Translations under genes and position numbers: made by a program | Source of the DNA: Lachnospiraceae bacterium | Lineage (GTDB): Bacteria; Bacillota; Clostridia; Lachnospirales; Lachnospiraceae | Assembly: GCA_004558185.1 (NCBI GenBank) | Contig: SFDP01000004.1 | Span: 8,757 to 72,756, forward strand | Direction of reading: 5' to 3' | DNA length: 64,000 nucleotides | Shown here: positions 9,031 through 17,886 of the stretch, piece by piece | Layout of the letters: each line of letters opens with the position of its first letter | How positions within the stretch are numbered: the stretch's first letter is position 1 | Notes under the pieces: generated by a model | Told to the model about the DNA's origin: nothing | What the model saw: only the letters and a program-made list of their open reading frames with translations | The model's database searches: none

Positions 9031-9086
9031 ATCTCCACAGGGGATTATGCTTTAACCGCATAATCCTTTCCGGTGGAGATGTTTTG
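9031..9086 (+). terminator. Long hairpin upstream of the Nudix gene, terminator-like
   Basis: ATCTCCAC (9031-9038) pairs with GTGGAGAT (9073-9080), and inside it GGATTATGC (9042-9050) pairs with GCATAATCC (9058-9066). GTTTTGTT follows, a broken T-run. It most likely ends transcription from the upstream unit. The imperfect T-run leaves a leader or attenuator role for the next gene possible. Confidence 0.55.
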
Positions 9087-9146
9087 TTATCCATATTTGG
9101 AGAGCAAAGCTGAAGGAAGATCAGCTTTGCAGAAAGGGAGGAAAAG

Positions 9147-9638
9147 ATGACCGCTTTAAGCACACTCTGTTACATCCAGCGAGAGGGAAAATATCTGATG
9201 CTGCATCGGACAGTAAAGAAGAACGATGTGAATAAGGATAAGTGGATCGGAGTAGGGGGACACTTTGAGGCAGACGAATGCCCGGAGGAGTGTCTGGAGA
9301 GAGAAGTTAAGGAGGAAACCGGCTACACCCTGACCTCCTATCGCTATCGCGGCCTGGTAACCTTTGTATCAGGAAACGGAGTGACGGAATATATGTCCCT
9401 GTTTACCGCAGACGGTGTTGAAGGGGAACCCATTGCCTGCAGTGAAGGGGTGTTGGAATGGGTGGAAATCGACCGGATTGAAGAACTGAATATCTGGGAA
9501 GGTGATAAGATTTTTTTTCGGCTGCTAAAAGAACGGCAGGACTTTTTTTCTCTGAAGCTGGTTTATGACAAGGCAGACAGATTGGTGGAGGTTAAGCTGG
9601 ATGGAAAGGCTTACCCATGGAAGGCTTCGGGGGAGTAG
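9147..9638 (+). CDS. Nudix hydrolase, MutT/8-oxo-dGTP diphosphatase-like
   Basis: A 163-residue protein with a complete Nudix box at about residues 38-60: a Gly, five residues, Glu, then CLEREVKEETGYT holding the REx2EExG metal-binding helix. The GGHFEADE lead-in and the N-terminal LCYIQREGKYLMLHR strand match MutT-type enzymes that hydrolyse oxidised nucleotides such as 8-oxo-dGTP. The specificity is assigned by family resemblance only. AAAGGGAGGAAAAG is the ribosome-binding site. It appears to be a single gene between two hairpins and the sugar-sensing operon. Confidence 0.82.
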   Translation: MTALSTLCYIQREGKYLMLHRTVKKNDVNKDKWIGVGGHFEADECPEECLEREVKEETGYTLTSYRYRGLVTFVSGNGVTEYMSLFTADGVEGEPIACSEGVLEWVEIDRIEELNIWEGDKIFFRLLKERQDFFSLKLVYDKADRLVEVKLDGKAYPWKASGE

Positions 9639-9699
9639 GATAACCCCATTATTCGACGGAGGAGAAGGCGTATTTATCCAGTAAACAAAGGAGGCCGAT

Positions 9700-10740
9700 T
9701 TGGATAAGGAAACGAAGCAACAGTTTTTTTTGACCGGACTTTTGGCGGCAGCAGCAGTTATACTGTTTTTGGCAGTGTTTGTTTTTGTTGGCTTTTTACA
9801 GAGTGAAAAAATTATGCAGGCAGCAGAGCAGGTTCAGGAATATCGCCGCCATTATGGGCTGGTAACCGATTCCTTTGAGGATGTTTTCTGGAAATCGGTT
9901 TATGAGGAGGCAAGGGTCTATGGAGAGAAGAGCGGAGTATATCTGGAATGGATAGGAAAAGACCTGGCTGTGGATTATGGAAAGACAGAGCTTTTGCAGC
10001 TCGCCATCGATACAGCAGTAGATGGGATTCTTCTGGAGGGAGATGACAGTGAGCAAATCAGGAGGCTGATTGAACAGGCAGAAAACCAGGGGATACCGGT
10101 GGTAACCGTTTTTTCCGACAGCTATGAAAGCAAGAGAAGCAGCTTTGTGGGATTGAGCAGCTACCATTTGGGCAGGGAGTATGGGCGGCAGATTATCAGA
10201 GTAGCTACCAGAGACATGAAGGAAATATTGATTCTGATGGACACCAGGCTGCAGGGAAGCGGCCAAAGCATTGTGTTCAATGGAATAAAGGAAACCCTGG
10301 AGAACGAAGGAAACCACCTTACGCTGGAGGTAAAAACCCTGGCAGTCAGTGAGGATACTGCTTTTAGTGGGGAAGAGACCATTCGACAGTTCCTGTCCCG
10401 GAGTGTCCAGGGACAGGTGAGACCGCCGGATATGATTATTTGCTTAAGTGAAAAAAATACCATGAGAACCTATCAGGCGATCGTGGATTATAATCTGGTG
10501 GGGCAGGTCGGCCTTTTGGGATACTATGTCACTGATGATATTTTAGATGGAATTGAACGGAAGGTTATTCAGGCCACTATAGCGGTAGATACGCAGAAGA
10601 TGGGAATAAAGGGGATAGAGGCACTGGAGGAATATCTGGATACCGGCCACGTCAATGAATACATTACCATCGATGTGGATGTGGTAACCATAAATAATAT
10701 AGAGGAGTACATACAGAATGGGGAGGAAGCAGAAGAATAG
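9700..10740 (+). CDS. Membrane-anchored periplasmic-binding-protein-like sugar sensor (XylFII-type)
   Basis: It starts at a TTG with AAAGGAGG five bases upstream. One N-terminal membrane helix (about residues 8-30) anchors an extracellular type I periplasmic-binding-protein domain of ~310 residues (LLEGDDSEQIRRLIEQAENQG, the SFVGLSSYHLGR hinge). The gene overlaps the LytS-type kinase gene by 23 bp. This is the arrangement of the XylFII-LytS pair described in Clostridium beijerinckii, where the anchored binding protein senses D-xylose outside and activates the kinase. The sugar sensed here is unproven; the importer encoded downstream is of the broad monosaccharide (ChvE) type. Confidence 0.78.
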   Translation: MDKETKQQFFLTGLLAAAAVILFLAVFVFVGFLQSEKIMQAAEQVQEYRRHYGLVTDSFEDVFWKSVYEEARVYGEKSGVYLEWIGKDLAVDYGKTELLQLAIDTAVDGILLEGDDSEQIRRLIEQAENQGIPVVTVFSDSYESKRSSFVGLSSYHLGREYGRQIIRVATRDMKEILILMDTRLQGSGQSIVFNGIKETLENEGNHLTLEVKTLAVSEDTAFSGEETIRQFLSRSVQGQVRPPDMIICLSEKNTMRTYQAIVDYNLVGQVGLLGYYVTDDILDGIERKVIQATIAVDTQKMGIKGIEALEEYLDTGHVNEYITIDVDVVTINNIEEYIQNGEEAEE

Positions 10741-12211
10741 GATAATCAACATCAGTATCCAGAATAAGCTGCTAATGCTGTTTTTGGGAACGACCGCCAT
10801 TATTTTTCTGGTCAATCTTTATGTGTATACACATATTAACGGTATGATTTCCCGAATCTATTCCATTTACGAAAGCAATCTCCAGTTAAATGAGATGCAG
10901 AGCTCTCTGGCGAATATCCATAAGAATGTGGAAGTATTTCTGGATACGGAGGATACTCAGGCTCTCGAGGCCTATCTGCGCTATGTGCAGGATTATCGAA
11001 ATCGGTTGGAAAAGCTGAATAATCGTATTTGGGGGGAAGAGGAGCTGATTGCGGAAAAGAATATCTGCAAGCTGTCGGAAAAATATCTGGACTCTGCGGA
11101 AAATGCTATTGCAGCCAAGCGGGGGAGAAATGTGGTAAAGTACAGGGAAAGCTATGAGCGTGCCTCACAGCTTATGGAATTTATCAATTCCCATTTTTAC
11201 AGCCTTAACAATCAGAAGCTCCAGGACAATTCCAATAATTATACCCGGCTTTTTGATACCCTGAAATCCTCCGAGAGAACCAATATGGTGATTCTCAGTC
11301 TGATCAGTGTATTTACGATTATTCTGGTGCTGTTTCTGACTAAGGGAATCACAAGACCGCTAAAGCGCCTGGCTCAAACGGCGGGAGAGGTGGCGAAGGG
11401 GAACCTGGAGGTAGAAATCAGGCAGGTACAGTCAGCCGATGAAATCGGTGTGCTGACGGCTGCCTTTGCCCGAATGGTAAAGAGCCTGAAGGAGTATATT
11501 GAGCAGGTGAAAAGAAGCATGGAGCAGGAAAGCTCTATGAAGGAAAGGCAGTTGATTATGGAGGCCAGCCTGAAGGACGCCCAGCTTAAATATCTGCAGG
11601 CACAGATCAATCCCCATTTCCTCTTTAACACATTAAACGCAGGAGCACAGCTTGCTATGATGGAGGATGCCGGAAAGACCTATAATTATATTCAGAATGT
11701 AGCAGATTTTTACCGCTATAATGTAAAGAAAAATAATGATGTGGTCACACTGTACGAGGAAATCGAACTGGTGGACAATTATATTTATATTATTAATGTT
11801 CGCTTTTCAGGAGAAATCAATTTTGAAAAGAAGGTTGAAAAGGGGCTGGTGCAGGTACAGGTCCCCAGCATGATTCTGCAGCCATTGGTGGAAAACTCCA
11901 TCAATCATGGAATCAGAAATATTGACTGGCCAAATCGAATCGAGCTGTCCGTTTATCGTGAGGACGAGGGAATAGGCATTCGAGTGTGGGACAACGGTAT
12001 CGGCATGAGCCGGGAGGAAATCGGAAGAGTGTTGAAAAAGAAGCCGCCGGAAACAGAAGAAGGTACAGCCGGACAGGAGAGAAGCGGTGGTGTAGGCCTG
12101 GATAATGTCATCAGCCGACTGCAGGTCTTTTTTGACAAAGAGGATATTGTGGAGATTACCAGTGATGGGGAAAACAAAGGAACAGCCATAACCATACATA
12201 TCCCGGTATAA
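10718..12211 (+). CDS. LytS/YesM-type sensor histidine kinase
   Basis: A 497-residue membrane kinase. There are two transmembrane helices (about 15-37 and 190-212), an extracellular helical segment between them, a HAMP linker (about 212-265), a short coiled coil, and the His_kinase domain with QINPHFLFNTLN, whose His near 298 is the phosphorylation site. The C-terminal ATPase shows N (LVENSINHGI), G1 (WDNGIGM) and G2 (GVGLDNV) boxes. It overlaps the upstream sensor gene and is 12 bp from the regulator gene, so the three form one signalling unit. Ligand information presumably arrives from the anchored binding protein rather than from its own loop. Confidence 0.9.
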   Translation: MGRKQKNRIINISIQNKLLMLFLGTTAIIFLVNLYVYTHINGMISRIYSIYESNLQLNEMQSSLANIHKNVEVFLDTEDTQALEAYLRYVQDYRNRLEKLNNRIWGEEELIAEKNICKLSEKYLDSAENAIAAKRGRNVVKYRESYERASQLMEFINSHFYSLNNQKLQDNSNNYTRLFDTLKSSERTNMVILSLISVFTIILVLFLTKGITRPLKRLAQTAGEVAKGNLEVEIRQVQSADEIGVLTAAFARMVKSLKEYIEQVKRSMEQESSMKERQLIMEASLKDAQLKYLQAQINPHFLFNTLNAGAQLAMMEDAGKTYNYIQNVADFYRYNVKKNNDVVTLYEEIELVDNYIYIINVRFSGEINFEKKVEKGLVQVQVPSMILQPLVENSINHGIRNIDWPNRIELSVYREDEGIGIRVWDNGIGMSREEIGRVLKKKPPETEEGTAGQERSGGVGLDNVISRLQVFFDKEDIVEITSDGENKGTAITIHIPV

Positions 12212-12223
12212 GGGGAGGAAGAA

Positions 12224-13825
12224 ATGTACAGAATTATGCTGGCAGATGACGAGGGAATCGTCATTGATGCGCTGAAATTTATTATTGAAAAGAGCTTTGG
12301 AAATACCTGCGTGGTGGAATATGCCAAAACAGGAAGAAGCGTGATTGAACTGGCAGAGAGCTTCAGACCTGATATTGCCATTATGGATATCCAGATGCCG
12401 GGAATTAATGGAATAGAAGCCATTAAGGAAATTCAGAAGAATAATTCCAATATTATTTTTCTTGTGCTGACGGCTCACGATCGCTTTGATTATGCCAGAG
12501 AGGCTATCAGCCTGGGAGTAATGGAATATGTGAACAAGCCCATCAACAGAGATAAGATTGTGGATATCATCAGCAGAGCCATGCACATTATCGATACGAA
12601 CAGGGCGAAAAGAAGAACCGACCTATCCAATAAGGAGAAGCTGGAAACGGTGATTCCCTTTATTGAAAGCGGATTTATTTATGCCGTTTTATTCCAGGAG
12701 AATTATGCGCAGGAGGCGGCCGACTTCCGCCGTCTGTTCGATATAGAGGAAGACAGCGGATATATGATGGTCATTGAGTGCGGTGATCTGAAGGAAGAGG
12801 GAAAGCTGGAGAATGCAATTGGGGTAGGAGTGAGAATCCACAGCCATTATTCCCGTCTGAAGGAGATCGTGAAGGAATTTTTTAAGGGAATCGTGGGTCC
12901 CATGATGGCCAACACGGTGATCGTTTTTGTTCCCTGTGAGGAAACAGGAGAGGAAGAGTATGACGGCAGGATAGAGATTATTGAAAATGCCCGTAAAATG
13001 GTGAGAAAGCTGAACCGGGTATTGGATGCCTCCTTTCGGGTAGGTATAGGATCGGTAAAAAAGCTGGAGCAGGTGGGGGATTCCTATACGGAGGCCATCA
13101 ACGCCTTTCATTATACGACAGGCAGCGTTGCCCATGCCAGGGATTTTCCCATGGGCTGCGGCTATGAAGATAATTATCCGGTGGACACGGAACAGAGGCT
13201 CTTTTCCTGCCTGGAGGCGGGAGAGGTAAATGGTGCGGTAGCAGAGGCGGGAAGATTCTACGACTGGATGGTTGGAAACTACGCAAAGGAGATCATGGAT
13301 ATAAAGCTGAAGGCACTGGAGTTCGTACTGTTTGCAGAAAAAATCGGCTATGAAAGCGGAGGAACGACTTATCGGTTTACTGCCAGACACGACTATCTTC
13401 CCTCTCTGCTGGAATTTACCAATTATGATGAGCTAAGGGGCTGGTTTTTGGGAAAGATCCGGGAGGCGGCAAAGACTGTCCGGGGAAACAGGGAAGGTAC
13501 TCACAGGCGTTGTGTGGAGCAGGCTATTGAGTATATACGGGAGAGATACCATAAGAGTATAACCCTGGATGAGGTTTCCCGTCAGGTGAATGTCAGTCCG
13601 TATTATTTCAGTAAGCTGTTTAAGGAGGAGACAGGCGAGAATTTCATTGATTATCTTACCTCTATGCGTATGGATAAGGCTAAGGAGCTGCTGATGAAGA
13701 CGGACAAAAGTATGAAAGAGATCTGTGGTCAGGTGGGGTATCAGGATCCCAATTATTTCAGCAGAGCCTTCAAAAAGAATGTAGGGATAACCCCTACCGA
13801 ATACAAGGAGGGAAAAAGCCTGTGA
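12224..13825 (+). CDS. YesN-type response regulator with AraC DNA-binding domain
   Basis: A 533-residue protein. The receiver domain (1-120) has acidic D8/D9, phospho-acceptor D55 in IMDIQMPG, T83 and K105. A ~270-residue middle region follows, and a C-terminal AraC/XylS double helix-turn-helix (about 425-530: SITLDEVSRQVNVSPYYFSK and ICGQVGYQDPNYFSRAFKK). The cognate kinase is the preceding gene. By analogy with LytS-YesN systems it should activate the chvE-mmsA-mmsB importer. GGGGAGGAAGAA precedes the ATG, and the stop overlaps the start of the next gene. Confidence 0.92.
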   Translation: MYRIMLADDEGIVIDALKFIIEKSFGNTCVVEYAKTGRSVIELAESFRPDIAIMDIQMPGINGIEAIKEIQKNNSNIIFLVLTAHDRFDYAREAISLGVMEYVNKPINRDKIVDIISRAMHIIDTNRAKRRTDLSNKEKLETVIPFIESGFIYAVLFQENYAQEAADFRRLFDIEEDSGYMMVIECGDLKEEGKLENAIGVGVRIHSHYSRLKEIVKEFFKGIVGPMMANTVIVFVPCEETGEEEYDGRIEIIENARKMVRKLNRVLDASFRVGIGSVKKLEQVGDSYTEAINAFHYTTGSVAHARDFPMGCGYEDNYPVDTEQRLFSCLEAGEVNGAVAEAGRFYDWMVGNYAKEIMDIKLKALEFVLFAEKIGYESGGTTYRFTARHDYLPSLLEFTNYDELRGWFLGKIREAAKTVRGNREGTHRRCVEQAIEYIRERYHKSITLDEVSRQVNVSPYYFSKLFKEETGENFIDYLTSMRMDKAKELLMKTDKSMKEICGQVGYQDPNYFSRAFKKNVGITPTEYKEGKSL

Positions 13826-14886
13826 TGAAAAAGAAAAGCGCACCGGGCAGAAAAACAGTTTTCTATGTCTTACTCTTTCTTTTGCTTTTCGTCTGTGGCT
13901 GTGGCGGAAGCGAGACAACAGCAAGGGAGGAAAGCAGGGAAAAGGAAGAGCGCAGCCTGCAAATCGGTATGATCTTCGATAATTTTATTATGGAGCGGTG
14001 GCAGAGGGATCGGGACGTGTTTGTTTCTGCAGCCAGTGAACTGGGGGCGCAGGTAAATGTACAGAATGCCAACGGCAGTGTGGAAGAGCAGATTGCACTG
14101 GTGGAATATTTTATAGAAAAGAAGGTAGATGTGCTGGTCATAGTTCCTATTGAGGCAGAGCCTCTGCTTGCGGCTGTTCGAAAAGCAAGAGAGGAGGGAA
14201 TCAGGATAATAGCCTACGACCGTCCTATCACCGGAGCCCAGGTGGATCTGTACATTTCCTTTGACAACCATAAGGTAGGGCGCTTAATGGGGGAGGAAAT
14301 GGCAGAACGGCTTAAGGAACAGGATAGAGTAGTGATGATCTGCGGACCGGTCACCGACCATAATGTGAGCGAGGTGGAAGCCGGATTTCGGGAAATTATG
14401 GAGGAAAGCAATATCCTGATCGAGGATATTTATTATGTACCTCAGTGGAAGGGAGAGTATGCAGGAGCATATGTACGGCAGAATGAGGAGCTGATGCAGA
14501 AGGTTCAGGGGATAATGTGCGGCAATGACAACCTGGCGGGGCAGGCGATAGCGGCTCTTTCCGAACAAAGACTGGCAGGAGAGATCTGTGTGGTTGCTCA
14601 GGATGCTGATTTGGCTGCCTGTCAGAGGATCGTGGAAAATACACAGACAATGACGGTATATAAGCCGGTGGAAAAGCTGGCTGCCCGTGCAGCTCAGGCA
14701 GCAGTAGCCCTGGCGGAGGGGAACCTGCAGGAGGGTTTAGTCTATGAGGATGAAACGGGAAGGAGAACTCCCTATATCTGTCTGGAGCCTGTTAAAGTCA
14801 ACCTTTCCAATATGGAAGAGATAATTGAAGGCGGTTTTCATCTGAGAGAGGATGTTTATTTGAATCGCCCGGATCTATTGGAGTAG
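13825..14886 (+). CDS. Sugar-binding lipoprotein (type I periplasmic-binding protein) of the sensing operon
   Basis: A 353-residue lipoprotein. A signal peptide with lipobox LFVCGCGG is followed by a Peripla_BP_4-type domain (LQIGMIFDNFIMERWQRDRD, then NGSVEEQIALVEYFIEKKVDVLVIVP, and IIAYDRPI with ICGPVTDHN). It resembles XylF/ChvE binding proteins and is shorter than the one encoded next. The start is taken as the ATG at 13825, which overlaps the regulator stop; a GTG at 13822 is equally near the AAGGAGG. It could be an accessory receptor for the LytS system or an alternative importer component. A strong terminator separates it from chvE. Confidence 0.83.
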   Translation: MKKKSAPGRKTVFYVLLFLLLFVCGCGGSETTAREESREKEERSLQIGMIFDNFIMERWQRDRDVFVSAASELGAQVNVQNANGSVEEQIALVEYFIEKKVDVLVIVPIEAEPLLAAVRKAREEGIRIIAYDRPITGAQVDLYISFDNHKVGRLMGEEMAERLKEQDRVVMICGPVTDHNVSEVEAGFREIMEESNILIEDIYYVPQWKGEYAGAYVRQNEELMQKVQGIMCGNDNLAGQAIAALSEQRLAGEICVVAQDADLAACQRIVENTQTMTVYKPVEKLAARAAQAAVALAEGNLQEGLVYEDETGRRTPYICLEPVKVNLSNMEEIIEGGFHLREDVYLNRPDLLE

Positions 14887-14887
14887 G

Positions 14888-14916
14888 AGTCCTGTCTTTT
14901 TTGACAGGACTTTTTT
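14888..14916 (+). terminator. Rho-independent terminator of the sensor-kinase-regulator operon
   Basis: AGTCCTGTC (14888-14896) pairs with GACAGGACT (14903-14911) around a six-T loop, followed by a T-run to 14916. It splits the signalling operon from the importer operon, which must have its own promoter in 14920-15060. No clear sigma-A consensus was seen there, as expected for a promoter that needs an activator. Confidence 0.9.
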
Positions 14917-15077
14917 GCTGCAAAAAAGTGAAGGATAAAAAAATGCTATCCCGGAGGAAGAAAAGAAAAAAGGTCATAAAAATGTGAAGAAGCTCACAAA
15001 CATATGAAGCCCAATGTATGGTACTCTGAGAGCGTAACAAAAGAGTATTCTTTTAGATTCTTTAAGGGAGGAAAACA

Positions 15078-16256
15078 ATGAAGAAAAAAATCTTAAGCTT
15101 GATGCTGACGGCAGCAATGCTGGCAGGAGTGCTTACAGGCTGCGGAAGCAGTAATCAGGGAAGCACGACCACATCCGCAGGAGGCGGAACAGACACACAG
15201 ACAGCAGCAGAGGAAGCTGCCGGGGATGCAAAAGACGGTATTCAGGTAGGCATCGTTCTTCCTACCAAAGATGAGCCCAGATGGCTGCAGGATCAGGCAC
15301 AGTTTGAAAAGATTCTTGGTGACGCAGGCTTTACCAACCAGGTATTGTTCAGCCAGGGTTCTTCTGCAACAGAGAAAACAAACGTGGAAACGCTGATTTC
15401 ACAGGGAATCTCCGTACTGATCATCTGTGCGCAGGACGGCTCGGCAGCGGCAGCAGCAGTGGAAGAAGCAAAGACGGCAGGCGTTACCGTAATTGCCTAT
15501 GACCGACTGATTACCGGAACAGATGCGGTAGACTACTATGTAACCTTTGACAGTGTTGCAGTAGGTGAAGCACAGGGACAATATCTGATCGATAATGTGC
15601 CTGAGGGAAGCGGTATTCCGCTGTACCTGTATGCCGGCGCAGCAACAGACAACAATGCCTTCCTGTTCTTCGAAGGTGCATGGAAGGTGCTTCAGCCCAA
15701 GGTTGCAGATGGCACCTTTGTCATTGCCAACTCCTCTGAGGCTACAGCTTTACAGGATAAGGCAGAGCTGACCCGTGATGAGCAGGCTAAGATCATTGGA
15801 CAGGTTACTACTGACTGGGATTTCAATGTGGCAAAATCCAAGGCTGAGGCTCACCTTACCGCAGCAGGAGCAGACTTAAAGGGTGATGTACTGGTACTTG
15901 CTCCCAATGACGGAACCGCACGTTCCATCGCAGACGTATTCGCAACTGATAAGGATATCACCAGCTACAGCATCACCGGACAGGACTCTGAGAAGGCTTC
16001 CGTACAGTATGTAATTGATGGAAAACAGTCCATGACCGTATTTAAGGATACCCGTACCCTGGCAGCGGATTCCGTTAAAATGGCAGTTTCCGTATTAAAA
16101 GGAGAGACTCCTGTAACGGATACAACCTACAATAATGAAGCTAAGGATGTACCTGCAAAACAGACCGATATTATCGTAGTAACCAAGGATAATGTTAAGG
16201 CAGCTTTGATCGACTCAGGCTACTATGAGGCATCAGAGTTCACCGGGTTAGAATAG
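15078..16256 (+). CDS. chvE: Multiple-monosaccharide ABC transporter, substrate-binding lipoprotein (ChvE type)
   Basis: A 392-residue lipoprotein: signal peptide with TGCGSS lipobox, an Ala/Thr/Gly-rich linker to about residue 50, then a long ChvE/XylF-type sugar-binding domain. Diagnostic stretches are GIVLPTKDEPRWLQDQAQF, VIAYDRLITGTDAVDYYVTF and LYAGAATDNNAFLFFEGAW. It collects pentoses or hexoses and feeds the MmsA/MmsB complex encoded next. SD AAGGGAGG is close to the ATG. A strong GC-rich hairpin right after its stop probably keeps this subunit in excess over the ATPase and permease. Confidence 0.9.
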   Translation: MKKKILSLMLTAAMLAGVLTGCGSSNQGSTTTSAGGGTDTQTAAEEAAGDAKDGIQVGIVLPTKDEPRWLQDQAQFEKILGDAGFTNQVLFSQGSSATEKTNVETLISQGISVLIICAQDGSAAAAAVEEAKTAGVTVIAYDRLITGTDAVDYYVTFDSVAVGEAQGQYLIDNVPEGSGIPLYLYAGAATDNNAFLFFEGAWKVLQPKVADGTFVIANSSEATALQDKAELTRDEQAKIIGQVTTDWDFNVAKSKAEAHLTAAGADLKGDVLVLAPNDGTARSIADVFATDKDITSYSITGQDSEKASVQYVIDGKQSMTVFKDTRTLAADSVKMAVSVLKGETPVTDTTYNNEAKDVPAKQTDIIVVTKDNVKAALIDSGYYEASEFTGLE

Positions 16257-16267
16257 GAGAGTGAAGG

Positions 16268-16305
16268 AAAAGGCCGGCTTGAACAGGTACAAAAGCCGGC
16301 CTTTT
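16268..16305 (+). terminator. Intra-operonic hairpin (partial terminator) between chvE and mmsA
   Basis: AAAAGGCCGGCTT (16268-16280) pairs perfectly over 13 bp with AAGCCGGCCTTTT (16293-16305), ending in only four T and then G. It looks like a leaky terminator or 3'-end stabiliser that would lower downstream expression relative to the binding protein, a common device in importer operons. Confidence 0.75.
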
Positions 16306-16343
16306 GTATGAAAGAAAATCATGAACCGGGAAAGGAGAAGGGC

Positions 16344-17870
16344 ATGAGTGATTATATATTGGAGATGCAGCAGATCACCAAGGAATTTCCTGGCGTAAAA
16401 GCCTTGGACAATGTGAATTTTCAGGTAAGAAGAGGGGAGATCCATTGTCTGATCGGGGAAAATGGGGCGGGGAAATCGACACTGATGAAGGTGCTGTCCG
16501 GAGTTTACCCTTATGGCAGCTACACAGGAAATATTGTTTATAACGGAAAGGTGCAGCAGTTTAAATCGATAGCGGACAGCGAGGGAGAAGGAATAGCCAT
16601 TATCTATCAGGAGCTTGCCCTTGTGCCGGAACTGAGTATTTATGAGAATATCTTCTTTGGCCATGAAATCATGAAGGGGAGAACCATTGATTGGAATGAA
16701 ACGATCGTAAGGGCCAAGGAGTCATTGGAGAAGGTGAGATTGCACGTAGACCCCTCGATGAAGGTGAAAAATCTGGGGGTAGGAAATCAGCAGCTTGTGG
16801 AAATTGCGAAAGCATTGAGCAAGAATGTAAAGCTGCTGATTCTGGATGAGCCTACGGCTTCTCTTAATGAAGACGACAGTGAGAATCTATTGAAGCTGAT
16901 CAAGGAGCTGAAAGAGCAGGGTGTTACCTGTATTATGATTTCCCATCGCTTAAAAGAAATTATTGAGATTGCAGATACCATTACCGTACTGCGAGACGGT
17001 TCAACCGTCTGCTCCATGGATGCACACAAGGAGAAGGTTACCGAAGCAGATATTATCAGACATATGGTGGGCAGAGAAATTGAGGACATTTATCCGAAGC
17101 GGAAGAAAAGAGAGTTTGGAGAAACCTGCCTGGAGATAAAAAACTGGACTGTAGAGGATCCGGTGAAGGGTAAGGAAATTCTGCATGACATCAATATTAA
17201 TGTAAAAAAGGGAGAAATTGTAGGTATTCAGGGATTAATGGGAGCTGGCCGAACGGAATTCGCCATGAGTCTGTTTGGCAATCCTACAGGTTATAAGATT
17301 ACCGCAGGAGAGGTTTTTCTGGAAGGAAAGAAGGTGAGCTTCAAGCGGCCCAAGGATGCCATAAAAAAGGGGATAGCCTATGTTTCGGAGGATCGAAAGG
17401 GAAACGGACTGGTACTGATCCAGGATATTAAATACAATATCAGTATTGCCAATCTGGAAGAGCTGCAGGAGGGAATTTCCCTTAATGAAAATGAAGAAAT
17501 CAATATCGCCAACAGCTTTAAAAATTCCATCAATATTAAGGCGCCTTCCATTATGCAGAAGGTGGTGAATCTGAGTGGAGGAAATCAGCAGAAGGTACAG
17601 CTTGCCAAATGGATGTTTGTTAAGCCCAAGGTATTGATTCTGGATGAGCCTACCCGGGGAATTGATGTGGGAGCTAAATATGAGATATATACGCTGATGA
17701 ATAAGCTGGTAGAGGAAGGGATGAGTATTATCATGATCTCCTCTGAGCTGCCGGAGGTATTGGGAATGAGCGACAGGCTCTACGTCATGTCGGCAGGAAA
17801 AATTGCCGGAGAGCTTACGGCAGAGGAAGCAGATGAAAATAAGGTTATGGCCATGGCAGTAAGATCATAG
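16344..17870 (+). CDS. mmsA: Multiple-monosaccharide ABC transporter, ATP-binding protein
   Basis: A 508-residue tandem ABC ATPase. The ATG at 16344 has AAAGGAG six bases before it; the longer frame from 16308 begins inside the hairpin and was rejected. Domain 1 has Walker A GENGAGKST, a degenerate signature (LGVGNQQ) and LLILDEPTASL. Domain 2 has GLMGAGRTE in place of Walker A, a canonical LSGGNQQKV signature and VLILDEPTRGIDVGAKYEI. This pairing of halves is typical of the XylG/MglA/GguA family. It powers the permease encoded 16 bp downstream. Confidence 0.92.
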   Translation: MSDYILEMQQITKEFPGVKALDNVNFQVRRGEIHCLIGENGAGKSTLMKVLSGVYPYGSYTGNIVYNGKVQQFKSIADSEGEGIAIIYQELALVPELSIYENIFFGHEIMKGRTIDWNETIVRAKESLEKVRLHVDPSMKVKNLGVGNQQLVEIAKALSKNVKLLILDEPTASLNEDDSENLLKLIKELKEQGVTCIMISHRLKEIIEIADTITVLRDGSTVCSMDAHKEKVTEADIIRHMVGREIEDIYPKRKKREFGETCLEIKNWTVEDPVKGKEILHDININVKKGEIVGIQGLMGAGRTEFAMSLFGNPTGYKITAGEVFLEGKKVSFKRPKDAIKKGIAYVSEDRKGNGLVLIQDIKYNISIANLEELQEGISLNENEEINIANSFKNSINIKAPSIMQKVVNLSGGNQQKVQLAKWMFVKPKVLILDEPTRGIDVGAKYEIYTLMNKLVEEGMSIIMISSELPEVLGMSDRLYVMSAGKIAGELTAEEADENKVMAMAVRS

Positions 17871-17886
17871 GGCAGAAGGGAGCAAT

